Positions 16,243-24,621 of a stretch of DNA of 56,930 nucleotides are shown here, in pieces. The stretch's first letter is position 1; the number at the start of each line of letters is the position of its first letter. The translations under genes were made by a program, and so were the position numbers. The DNA is from Candidatus Gastranaerophilales bacterium (GTDB lineage: Bacteria; Cyanobacteriota; Vampirovibrionia; Gastranaerophilales; Gastranaerophilaceae), in contig CALUQL010000004.1 in the NCBI GenBank assembly GCA_944322895.1, forward strand, positions 1-56,930, read 5' to 3'. The notes beneath the pieces are model-generated. The model saw nothing but the letters and a program-made list of their open reading frames with translations, did no database searches and was not told where the DNA came from.

Positions 16243-17553
16243 ATGCCGAAAAAGTATATTTATTTTGTAGATGTAACAAACCGAGACGGTGTACAAACAT
16301 CAAGATTAGGATTAGCAAAACTACAAAAAACAATCATCAACCTAATGTTAGATGACTTAGGTATAACACAGTCAGAATTTGGATTCCCGACAACAAAGCA
16401 CGAAATAAATTATTTAAACGGGAACCTAGAGCTCGTAGATAGAGGAGTTATAACAAAAACCAAGTTATCAGGCTGGATGAGAGGAATAGAAGAAGATGTA
16501 CTTCTTTCATTTCAAAATGTACCAAGGTTAAAAAACATAAACCTCTCAGTATCAACCTCAGATCAAATGATAAAAGGAAAATATGGCGGTAAAAAAACAC
16601 GTGAAGATATAATAAAATCAACAGTAAAAGCATTAGATACTGCTGTTACTTGTGGAGCACAAATAATTGGTGTAAATGCAGAAGATGCATCAAGAACAGA
16701 TATCAACTATTTAATAGAATTTGCATTAGAATCAAAGAAACACGGTGCACAAAGATTTAGATACTGTGACACATTGGGATATGATGATCCAATAAGTGCA
16801 TATGAAAGAATTTCAAAAATTGCCCAAGAAACAAAGATGGATATAGAATTGCACTTTCATAACGATTTAGGAATGGCTGCAGGAAATTCAGTAATAGGCG
16901 CAAAAGCAGCAATAGATGCAGGAGTTAATGCTTATATAAATACAGCTATAAACGGAATGGGAGAAAGAGCTGGTAACGCAGATTTAATATCTTGTCTACT
17001 TGGAGTTTTAAAATCAAGTGGTATGCATGGAAAGTATGAAATTGATCCAAACATAGATTTATCAAAAACTTGGAAACTTGCAAAATATACTTCATATGCA
17101 TTTAATGTTCCGATACCTATAAATCAACCTGCAACTGGCGATAATGCATTTGCACACGAATCGGGAATCCACGCAGATGGGGCGTTAAAAGATAGGCTAA
17201 ATTATGAATTATATGATTTTGAGGAACTTGGAAGAGGCGAACCAGAAATAGTTGAAACAGGTAGAATGATAACAACAGGCGAATATGGTGGTATAAAAGG
17301 TTTTAGAAACGTATACGAAAAAATGGAAATAGAATTCCAAGATGAAGACGAAGCAAGAAATATCCTAGAACTTGCAAGGTATGCAAATGTACATACTCAA
17401 AAACCTTTAACACAAAGTGAATTAAAGTTTATATATTATTATCCTGATATTGCTGCAAAAATTATGACAGTTACGCCGTATTATATGCCTACAGGAAATT
17501 TAAAGAAAAGAGTTGACAACAACTTCATTACACAACCACACCTATTTGTATAA
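16243..17553 (+). CDS. Re-citrate/homocitrate synthase-type enzyme (HMGL-like)
   Basis: The 436-residue protein is a DRE-TIM metallolyase of the isopropylmalate/homocitrate synthase superfamily. It shows DVTNRDGVQ at the start (metal Asp and catalytic Arg), ELHFHNDLG (HxH metal ligands), and NGMGERAGNADL, the glycine-rich signature. AHESGIHADG follows. It condenses acetyl-CoA with a 2-oxo acid. The two downstream steps are a LeuCD-type hydratase with a tricarboxylate-recognition arginine and a true isocitrate dehydrogenase, so the most likely reaction is oxaloacetate + acetyl-CoA to citrate (Re-type citrate synthase). Homocitrate synthesis is the main alternative. It lacks the LeuA regulatory domain. 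Confidence 0.72.
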   Translation: MPKKYIYFVDVTNRDGVQTSRLGLAKLQKTIINLMLDDLGITQSEFGFPTTKHEINYLNGNLELVDRGVITKTKLSGWMRGIEEDVLLSFQNVPRLKNINLSVSTSDQMIKGKYGGKKTREDIIKSTVKALDTAVTCGAQIIGVNAEDASRTDINYLIEFALESKKHGAQRFRYCDTLGYDDPISAYERISKIAQETKMDIELHFHNDLGMAAGNSVIGAKAAIDAGVNAYINTAINGMGERAGNADLISCLLGVLKSSGMHGKYEIDPNIDLSKTWKLAKYTSYAFNVPIPINQPATGDNAFAHESGIHADGALKDRLNYELYDFEELGRGEPEIVETGRMITTGEYGGIKGFRNVYEKMEIEFQDEDEARNILELARYANVHTQKPLTQSELKFIYYYPDIAAKIMTVTPYYMPTGNLKKRVDNNFITQPHLFV

Positions 17554-17564
17554 AGGAAAAAGAT

Positions 17565-18818
17565 ATGGGACAAACAATTGCAGAAAAGATATTATCTGCA
17601 CATGCAGGAAAAGAAGTAAAACCGGGAGAACTGGTTATTTCTAATATAGATGTAGTAATGGTTCAAGATGGTACTGGTCCATTAGCAGTAAGTGAGTTCA
17701 AAAAGCTAGGTAAAACAAAACTAAATAATCCACAAAGAACGATTATGTTTATAGACCATGCTGCACCAAGTCCAAGAAAAGAGTTATCTAACTCACATAA
17801 AGTCTTAAGAGATTTTGCAAAAGATTATGGTGCAATTCTATCAGAAGTAGGTGAAGGAGTATGTCACCAAAGACTTATAGAAAGTTATGTAAATCCAGGA
17901 GAAACATTACTAGGAGCTGATTCTCATACTTGTACATCTGGTGCATTGGGAGCTTTTGCAACAGGTGCGGGTTCTACTGACATTGCGGTAGTAATGGGAT
18001 TAGGAAGAACCTGGTTAAAGGTTCCATCAACATTTAAAATTTTTGTAGAAGGAAGTTTTCCTAAAGGCGTATATGCAAAAGATTTAATTTTACACTTAAT
18101 TGGATTAATTGGCGCAGATGGTGCAACATATAAAGCATTGGAATTTACAGGTCCAGGTGTAAAAAATATGACAATGGCTGATAGATTTACAATATCAAAT
18201 ATGGCAGTTGAAGCCGGAGCAAAAGTCGGATTATTTGAAACTGATGAAAAAACATATGAATACTTAAAAGAACAAGGCAGAGCAGATAAATATAAAGAAA
18301 TAAAAGCAGATGAAGATGCCGTTTATGAAAGAGTAATAAATATTAATTTGAATGATTTAAAACCAACTATTTCCTGCCCTCATACAGTTGATAATACAAA
18401 AACCATAGATAAAATGGAAAAAGTAAAAGTTGACCAAGTATATATAGGAACATGTACAAACGGAAGAATAGAAGATCTTCGAATTGCAGCTAAAATATTA
18501 AAAGGTCAAAAAGTGAATAAAGATGTAAGATTATTAGTAGCACCGGCTTCAAGGAAAGTCTTTATGCAAGCATTAGAAGAAGGTTTAATTTCTACGTTCG
18601 TAGAAGCAGGTGCAGCAATAGTAACATCTGGATGTGGAGCTTGCGTAGGTGTGCATGCCGGAATTTTAGGTGATGGTGAAGTTTGTTTAGCCACTCAAAA
18701 TAGAAACTTTAGAGGAAGAATGGGAAATACTGAAGGCTTCATATATTTATCATCTCCTGCAACAGCAGCATACAGTGCAATTAAAGGGTATATAGCCGAT
18801 GTAAGGGAGGTTTTATAA
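17565..18818 (+). CDS. Aconitase/homoaconitase large subunit (LeuC type)
   Basis: The 417-residue protein matches the short LeuC type. Cluster cysteines are visible at about 297 (GTCTNG) and at 357 and 360 (SGCGAC), ligating one [4Fe-4S] cluster, with the ADSHTCTSG active-site loop near 119. Together with the small subunit encoded next it isomerises a 2-hydroxy acid via dehydration and rehydration. Context (citrate synthase-like gene before, isocitrate dehydrogenase after) points to citrate to isocitrate rather than isopropylmalate. The start lies 12 bases after the upstream stop, and the end overlaps the small-subunit gene. Confidence 0.85.
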   Translation: MGQTIAEKILSAHAGKEVKPGELVISNIDVVMVQDGTGPLAVSEFKKLGKTKLNNPQRTIMFIDHAAPSPRKELSNSHKVLRDFAKDYGAILSEVGEGVCHQRLIESYVNPGETLLGADSHTCTSGALGAFATGAGSTDIAVVMGLGRTWLKVPSTFKIFVEGSFPKGVYAKDLILHLIGLIGADGATYKALEFTGPGVKNMTMADRFTISNMAVEAGAKVGLFETDEKTYEYLKEQGRADKYKEIKADEDAVYERVININLNDLKPTISCPHTVDNTKTIDKMEKVKVDQVYIGTCTNGRIEDLRIAAKILKGQKVNKDVRLLVAPASRKVFMQALEEGLISTFVEAGAAIVTSGCGACVGVHAGILGDGEVCLATQNRNFRGRMGNTEGFIYLSSPATAAYSAIKGYIADVREVL

Positions 18819-19318
18819 TGGAATTAAAAGGTAAAGCATTCAAATTTGGAGACGACATATCAACAGACCACATCGCTCCAGGTAGATTATTCCATTTACG
18901 TTCAAATCTTCCGGAATTAGCAAAACATGTTTTAGAAGACGCAGACCCTGAATTTGCATCAAAAATGAATAAAGGCGACTTTGTCGTAGCAGGCAATAAT
19001 TTTGGACTTGGTTCATCTAGAGAACATGCTCCTCAAATAATAAAGATTGCAGGAGTTGGGGCTGTTTTAGCGAAAAGTTTTGCAAGAATTTTTTATCGTA
19101 ATGCAATAAATATTGGTTTATTATTAATCGAATGTGATACAGACAAGATTGATGCAGGTGATGAACTTGAAATAGATGTAAAACAAGGTTTTGTTAATAA
19201 TAAAACAAAGAATATAAAATTACCGTTTGCACCATTACCTGATGTAATGATCAAACTACTTAATGAAGGTGGTCTAATTGAACATCTGAAAATACATGGT
19301 GATTTTGATTTAGTCTAG
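18818..19318 (+). CDS. Aconitase/homoaconitase small subunit (LeuD type)
   Basis: The 166-residue protein is a LeuD swivelling domain. DDISTDHIAPGR at the N terminus and the GLGSSREHAP phosphate/carboxylate-binding loop (about 64-73) are intact. The substrate-selecting loop reads HLRS (residues 26-29), which resembles the YLRT of methanogen homoaconitase, where the arginine reads an extra carboxylate. Isopropylmalate isomerases have a hydrophobic loop there. The enzyme therefore probably takes a tricarboxylate (citrate or homocitrate). The ATG overlaps the large-subunit stop (TAATG), showing translational coupling. Confidence 0.85.
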   Translation: MELKGKAFKFGDDISTDHIAPGRLFHLRSNLPELAKHVLEDADPEFASKMNKGDFVVAGNNFGLGSSREHAPQIIKIAGVGAVLAKSFARIFYRNAINIGLLLIECDTDKIDAGDELEIDVKQGFVNNKTKNIKLPFAPLPDVMIKLLNEGGLIEHLKIHGDFDLV

Positions 19319-19328
19319 GAGAAAACAA

Positions 19329-20324
19329 ATGCAAACAGTAACATTAATTCCCGGAGATGGAATAGGACCGGAAATAACGGAATCAGTTACCCAAATATTA
19401 GAATCAGCTGGTGCTCAGATTAATTGGGATATACAATCAGCAGGGGCAGATGTGGCTGAAACAGAAGGTTCACCACTTCCGGATAGAGTTATTGAATCAA
19501 TAAAGAAGACAAAAGTAGCATTAAAAGCACCGGTTACAACTCCCATCGGTAAAGGTTTTAGGAGTGTAAATGTAGCATTAAGAAAATCGCTTGATTTATA
19601 TGCAAACTTACGACCTTGTAAAAATATAGAAGGAATAAAAACCCGCTTTGAAAATGTAGACATAGTAATAGTAAGAGAGAATACAGAAGATTTATATGCT
19701 GGTATTGAAAGACAGATTGATAATGATACAGCTGAGTCAATAAAAATAATTACAAGAAAAGCTTCAACAAGAATAGTTGAATTTGCATTTGAATATGCAA
19801 TAAAAAATGACAGAAAACTTGTAACTGCTGTTTCAAAAGCCAATATATGCAAATTATCTGACGGATTATTCTTAGAATGCGCAAGAGAAGTTGCAAAGAA
19901 ATATCCGCAAATAGAATATAAAGAAATTTTAGTAGATAATCTTTGCATGCAATTAGTTCAAAAACCTGAGCAGTTTGATGTTCTAGTTCTACCGAATTTA
20001 TATGGAGATATAGTATCAGATTTATGCGCAGGTCTAATAGGTGGTTTAGGTATTGCACAAGGAGCAAATATAGGTAAAGATGCTGCTATATTTGAACCAG
20101 TACATGGCAGTGCACCAGATATAAAAGGACAAAATAAAGCAAATCCGACAGCACTTTTACTATCTGCTATTGAAATGTTAAAATATATAAATCAGAATGA
20201 CATTGCAGAAAAAATAGAAAAAGCTCTTTTTAAAACAATAAAAGACAGAAAAGTCCTGACTTTTGATTTAGGTGGAATTGCAACAACAATAGATTTTACA
20301 AATGAAATAATAAAAAACATGTGA
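19329..20324 (+). CDS. NAD-dependent isocitrate dehydrogenase
   Basis: The 331-residue beta-decarboxylating dehydrogenase carries the isocitrate signature: PIGKGFRSVNVALRK supplies S79, N81 and R85, equivalent to S113/N115/R119 of E. coli Icd. Isopropylmalate and homoisocitrate dehydrogenases lack this Ser-x-Asn. VRENTEDLYAGIE and the metal-binding Asp residues (GDIVSDL) are present. At the cofactor site HGSAPDIKG puts D264 and I265 where NADP enzymes have Lys-Tyr, so NAD+ is expected. It yields 2-oxoglutarate and closes the four-gene operon, which ends at a terminator. Its likely role is glutamate-family carbon supply. Confidence 0.85.
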   Translation: MQTVTLIPGDGIGPEITESVTQILESAGAQINWDIQSAGADVAETEGSPLPDRVIESIKKTKVALKAPVTTPIGKGFRSVNVALRKSLDLYANLRPCKNIEGIKTRFENVDIVIVRENTEDLYAGIERQIDNDTAESIKIITRKASTRIVEFAFEYAIKNDRKLVTAVSKANICKLSDGLFLECAREVAKKYPQIEYKEILVDNLCMQLVQKPEQFDVLVLPNLYGDIVSDLCAGLIGGLGIAQGANIGKDAAIFEPVHGSAPDIKGQNKANPTALLLSAIEMLKYINQNDIAEKIEKALFKTIKDRKVLTFDLGGIATTIDFTNEIIKNM

Positions 20325-20357
20325 AAATTTATTAATTTTTTTATATATAAAAATGAT

Positions 20358-20389
20358 ATACAAGTCAATTTTTACTTGTATTTTTTTTT
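20358..20389 (+). terminator. Rho-independent terminator after the isocitrate dehydrogenase gene
   Basis: ATACAAGT and ACTTGTAT form an 8-bp stem with an 8-base loop, followed by eight or more Ts. It separates the 2-oxoglutarate operon from the EF-hand/coiled-coil gene. Confidence 0.8.
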
Positions 20390-20411
20390 ATATATATAGC
20401 GAGGATTATAA

Positions 20412-22424
20412 ATGAATATCTCATCACTAATACAAGGATTTTCATCATATTTAGAGAGTTTGAATGAAGTATCTCCAAAGGAATACAATACAAACTCATC
20501 AAGTATTAGTATTTTTATGTATTCTTCAGAATTCAAGACATACCTATCAGAAGAACTTGAGATATCAGATTCATCAATATTTTCAAAAAGTATAAATGAT
20601 ATTTTATCTATGGATGTCGTTAATGGTAAATTAGTTGAGACTAATGATGATAATACAGATTCATTTATTTCATCGAGTGAAGGAAATGAAAATTCAACTG
20701 AGCAACAAATAACTGATGGACAAGAAAACGAAACAATACAAATGCCTGAAGATATTGTTTTACCTCAAGAAAACATTCAAAGTGAAGATGCTGCATCTGA
20801 TACAACAAATATGAATGCAGAAGACATAGAAACAACAAATGAAAGCTTAACAGAATTACTTAACAATCTTTTCCAAGATCAAACAGTTATTTCAGCTCTT
20901 GACGCTAATGAAAGTGGAGATTTAGATAAAGATGAGATTGCTAATTTTCTAAATGATATAAATAAATTTGATGGCGATTCCAATAATCTTTCCCTAAATG
21001 ATATCTTAGCAGGTATTGAACAAATAAAAGAAAAAGTAGAATCTGAAAAAGCAGAAAACATAGATGAAGAAACACCAGATGTTGAAGAAACTAATGAACA
21101 AGAAAGTATTCCAACAAATACTACTACACCATCAAGTTCTTCAAATAACTTTTCAAATGGTTCAATAGGAAACAGTGGCTCCACGTCATCTTCTGTTGGT
21201 ACAGAAACAATACAAGAAAAATCTCTTGATAATATGACAAGAGAAGAATTAAATACTGAACTTACTACAGCAGAAGGCGAATTAACAGAGAAGCAAGATA
21301 TTTTATCTTCTATATTAAATGGTTCAGAAGAAAATATTCAAGCAATGACTGAAGATATGGAAAATATGTATGATGCATATTTGTCTGAACTTAAAACAGT
21401 TGACGAAGATATGGCAACGCAAGTTGATTCTCTAAAAGGAAATATTGATGATCAAGAAAAATTAATAGATACAAAAGATCAAGAAATAGCTAATCAGGAA
21501 AATGTTGTTGCTGATTCAGAAAATGCATATAATAATGCTGTTGCTAACACACAACAACTTAAGGCATCTTTATCTGCATTACAATCAACAGACACATCAA
21601 ATATGGATGATTCCCAAATTGCAGAATTAAATTCAAAGATAGCTGAATTACAAGCAAAAATAACAGAGTCAGAACAAGCAGAAGCAGAAGCTGAACAAGC
21701 ATTAAATGATGCAAAAGATAGATTAGATACTCTTAATACAGAAAGAGAATCATACCAAACAGAACTTGATAATTTAAACCAACAAATGACAGAACTTGAA
21801 GCTAAAATAGTAGAAGCATATCCTCAAGTTCAAGAATCACTAAATGCATATAAAGAGGCAAAACAATTACGAGATTCATATAAAGCAGAGGCAACTTCTG
21901 CAATTAAATCAGAAATTAGCACAGCTCAAAACTATGTTAACGAAATAAATACAGCAATAAATAATTTAGATAATAAAGAAAATTCAAAAGAATATAGTAT
22001 AAACCAATATGACGAAGAAGAAGGCAATAGACTTGTTGATGTAGCGAGACAAATGCTTGCACAATATGGATCTTCAACAGGATATTGTGCAACCGGCGTA
22101 AGTAGAACAATATCTATGGCATATGGAATAAGTATGGGTGGCAATGGTTGTGACTGGGATACTAATATGGAAAAAATGGTTGAACAAGGAATGTTCACAG
22201 AAGTAACAAGTGACTACCCAACATCCGGAGACTTATCAAATTTACCGGCAGGTGCAGTTGTATGTTGGGAAGCAACAGGAGGAACAAACGGCGGTGGAGC
22301 TCAATACGGTCACGTAACAATCGCCGACGGTAACGGTGGCGAAATTTCTGACCACTATGCTCCTAATATATATACAAGTGTTGGCGGAAGAAGTGATACT
22401 TATAGAGTATTTATCCCAGTTTAA
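20412..22424 (+). CDS. EF-hand/coiled-coil protein with C-terminal CHAP-like Cys/His domain (paralogue A)
   Basis: This 670-residue acidic protein has no Sec signal peptide. Residues 1-75 form a conserved N-terminal domain shared with the next gene. Residues 164-175 are a canonical EF-hand loop (DANESGDLDKDE), with a weaker second one near 187. A Ser/Asn-rich linker (235-265) is followed by about 250 residues of coiled coil (270-525). The last 130 residues have C559 in GYCATG, H634 in QYGHVTIADG and D647, a Cys-His order as in CHAP/NlpC-type peptidoglycan amidases. Hydrolase activity is inferred. The binding partner and export route are unknown. Confidence 0.6.
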   Translation: MNISSLIQGFSSYLESLNEVSPKEYNTNSSSISIFMYSSEFKTYLSEELEISDSSIFSKSINDILSMDVVNGKLVETNDDNTDSFISSSEGNENSTEQQITDGQENETIQMPEDIVLPQENIQSEDAASDTTNMNAEDIETTNESLTELLNNLFQDQTVISALDANESGDLDKDEIANFLNDINKFDGDSNNLSLNDILAGIEQIKEKVESEKAENIDEETPDVEETNEQESIPTNTTTPSSSSNNFSNGSIGNSGSTSSSVGTETIQEKSLDNMTREELNTELTTAEGELTEKQDILSSILNGSEENIQAMTEDMENMYDAYLSELKTVDEDMATQVDSLKGNIDDQEKLIDTKDQEIANQENVVADSENAYNNAVANTQQLKASLSALQSTDTSNMDDSQIAELNSKIAELQAKITESEQAEAEAEQALNDAKDRLDTLNTERESYQTELDNLNQQMTELEAKIVEAYPQVQESLNAYKEAKQLRDSYKAEATSAIKSEISTAQNYVNEINTAINNLDNKENSKEYSINQYDEEEGNRLVDVARQMLAQYGSSTGYCATGVSRTISMAYGISMGGNGCDWDTNMEKMVEQGMFTEVTSDYPTSGDLSNLPAGAVVCWEATGGTNGGGAQYGHVTIADGNGGEISDHYAPNIYTSVGGRSDTYRVFIPV

Positions 22425-22562
22425 TATTCTTTTTTATAGTAAATTTAGTAAATTTTAAACTAATATAATAATTTTTGTAAAATTATTAAAATTAAAGGAA
22501 AAACTATTAAAGATTTAATTTGTCTATACCGAAAATAATAATATTACTAATAAAGGTTGACA

Positions 22563-24533
22563 ATGAATTTTGAACTACTAAAAATTAAGTTTAAAACTTA
22601 TCTTGAAGGAATAAACCAAGAATCAGGAAGTGACTATAAACTTGATGATTCCGAGATTAGTATTTTTATGTATGCGGATGAATTTAAAGATTATATTACT
22701 GATGAACTAAACCTAGATTATACTCTTTATTCAGAAGATATTAATGAGCTTTTACGTTTAGAATTAGTTAATGGAAAACTAACACATCCTGATGAAGAAA
22801 AAGAAGAGAAGGTTGAAGGAAAAGAATCAGAATTGGAAACCCAATCAAATATAAATCTGGAAGACACTGAAATCATTACTGAAATGTTAAATGATTTACT
22901 CCAAGATAAAACATTTCAAAAAAGCATAGACTTAGATGGCAACGGAGAAATAAATAATGAAGAATTAACAAGCTTCTTTAATACAATAAAAGGGTTCGAT
23001 GCAAATGAAGAGAATATATCAATAGATGACATTTTGAATGCAACTAAAGATATTCAAGATGGAACATTCCAAATAACAACAACCGAATCAATAAAAGAAA
23101 GTATTGAAGAATCCAAACCAATAACAACAGGAGCGAGAAGTGTAAGTAGAAGCGGAGGTTCAAGCGGAAGTAGTAGATCCCAACAAACTGAACCGTCTAC
23201 TCAAGAAAAAACTCTTGATAACATGACCAAAAGTGAATTGAATACTGAACTCACAACTGCACAATCTACATTAACTGAAAAACAAAATATTTTGTCATCT
23301 CTTCTTGATGGTTCTGAAGAAAATCTACAAGCAATGAATGAGAATATGGAAACTCTATATTCTACATATCAAGAAGAACTAAAAAAAGTTGATGAAGATT
23401 TGGCTGAACAAGTTGATTCTTTGGAGCAGAGTATTAGTTCTCAAGAAGATTTAATAAACTTAAAAGAGCAAGAAATTGCAAATCAGGAAGGAATTGTCTC
23501 AGAATCAGAAACTGCATATAAAAATAGTGTTTCAACAAGACAAACATTAGAAGATTCACTTGCTACACTGCAAAGTGCAAATAGCACTGAAATGGATAGT
23601 GATAAAAGAGCTGAATTAAATTCAAAAATTGCTGAACTACAATCCAGAATCTCAGAAGCTGAACAAGCAGAGAGAGATGCAGAACAAGCTTGGAACGATG
23701 CTCAAGATAAGCTAGAAACCTTAAACGCAGAAAAACAAACCCTTCAAAGCGAGTTAGATGAATTAAATAATCAAATGACGGAACTTGAAGCTCAAATTGC
23801 AGAGAAATATCCTGAAATACAGAAATACCAGGATGCATATAATGAAGCAAAAGATGAATACAATGAATATAAAGAAGCAGCAACAACTGCTATAAAATCT
23901 GAAATCAAAACTGCACAAAATTATGTTAATGAAATAAACACAGCAATAAACAACTTATCAAATAAAGAAATAGCAAAAGAATACGTACTGGATGGTTTAA
24001 CAGATTTGACAAGAACGGCAATTGAACTTGCCTATTCGCAGCTTGGAGTATACGAAGATGGCGGCGATAACAGAGGAACAATGGAAAAATATGGTGGAGG
24101 AGCGGGGGTACCGTGGTGTGCAGCCTTCGTTTCTTGGCTATACGGCAAAGGACAAGAAGGAACAGCAAGTCCACTTAACTTTGATGCAAGTGTATCAGGT
24201 TTAAGAGCTCAAGCAAAAGAAGCCGGATATTATTCGGAAGTAGGAACATATACACCTGTACCAGGCGATATTATGATACAAAAAAGTAACGGAGCATCCC
24301 ATACCGGCATTGTAGTTGGAGTCGATGATAAATATATTTATACAATAGAAGGTAATTCCGGAGATGCGGTAAGAGAGCGAAAATATGAAATCGGCTCAGG
24401 TTCTTACAGCAAAATATCCGGTTGGATACGTATGAACGAATGGAGCGGTGGTTCAAGTGATATTCCAAGAGATACCTACTTGGCAAACAACAATAGTGAA
24501 GACGCAAATGAAAAAGAACGTTCAACCAGATAA
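22563..24533 (+). CDS. EF-hand/coiled-coil protein with C-terminal CHAP amidase domain (paralogue B)
   Basis: The ATG at 22563 is chosen because AAAGG sits 6 bases before it; an in-frame TTG six bases upstream would overlap that site. The 656-residue protein parallels its neighbour: an N-terminal domain (1-73), an EF-hand DLDGNGEINNEE (123-134), a Ser/Arg/Gly-rich linker, and coiled coil with near-identical stretches (QNYVNEINTAINNL). The end is a clear CHAP domain with C519 in VPWCAAFVSW, H580 in GASHTGIVVG and E596 in IEGNSG. CHAP enzymes cut peptidoglycan amide bonds. With no signal peptide, it needs another route to reach the wall. Confidence 0.72.
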   Translation: MNFELLKIKFKTYLEGINQESGSDYKLDDSEISIFMYADEFKDYITDELNLDYTLYSEDINELLRLELVNGKLTHPDEEKEEKVEGKESELETQSNINLEDTEIITEMLNDLLQDKTFQKSIDLDGNGEINNEELTSFFNTIKGFDANEENISIDDILNATKDIQDGTFQITTTESIKESIEESKPITTGARSVSRSGGSSGSSRSQQTEPSTQEKTLDNMTKSELNTELTTAQSTLTEKQNILSSLLDGSEENLQAMNENMETLYSTYQEELKKVDEDLAEQVDSLEQSISSQEDLINLKEQEIANQEGIVSESETAYKNSVSTRQTLEDSLATLQSANSTEMDSDKRAELNSKIAELQSRISEAEQAERDAEQAWNDAQDKLETLNAEKQTLQSELDELNNQMTELEAQIAEKYPEIQKYQDAYNEAKDEYNEYKEAATTAIKSEIKTAQNYVNEINTAINNLSNKEIAKEYVLDGLTDLTRTAIELAYSQLGVYEDGGDNRGTMEKYGGGAGVPWCAAFVSWLYGKGQEGTASPLNFDASVSGLRAQAKEAGYYSEVGTYTPVPGDIMIQKSNGASHTGIVVGVDDKYIYTIEGNSGDAVRERKYEIGSGSYSKISGWIRMNEWSGGSSDIPRDTYLANNNSEDANEKERSTR

Positions 24534-24536
24534 GAA

Positions 24537-24572
24537 AAAGAGCATACTCGTCAGTATGCTCTTTCTTCTTTT
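24537..24572 (+). terminator. Bidirectional-looking terminator
   Basis: AAAGAGCATACT and AGTATGCTCTTT form a 12-bp stem with a CGTC loop, followed by a T-rich run. It lies between the converging paralogue B and PEP carboxykinase genes and may serve both strands. Confidence 0.85.
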
Positions 24573-24621
24573 GTCAACCAATGTCTTGGTCTTCAAAATT
24601 TATTATAAAACTAGGAATTAA

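Noticed and set aside
17565-20324. Annotation of the operon as leucine biosynthesis (leuC, leuD, leuB)
   Set aside because: The dehydrogenase has isocitrate-specific residues and the small subunit has an arginine loop for tricarboxylates, so leucine genes are the less likely reading.
22557-22565. TTG start for paralogue B two codons upstream of the ATG
   Set aside because: The ribosome binding site AAAGG would directly touch the TTG, whereas the spacing fits the ATG at 22563.
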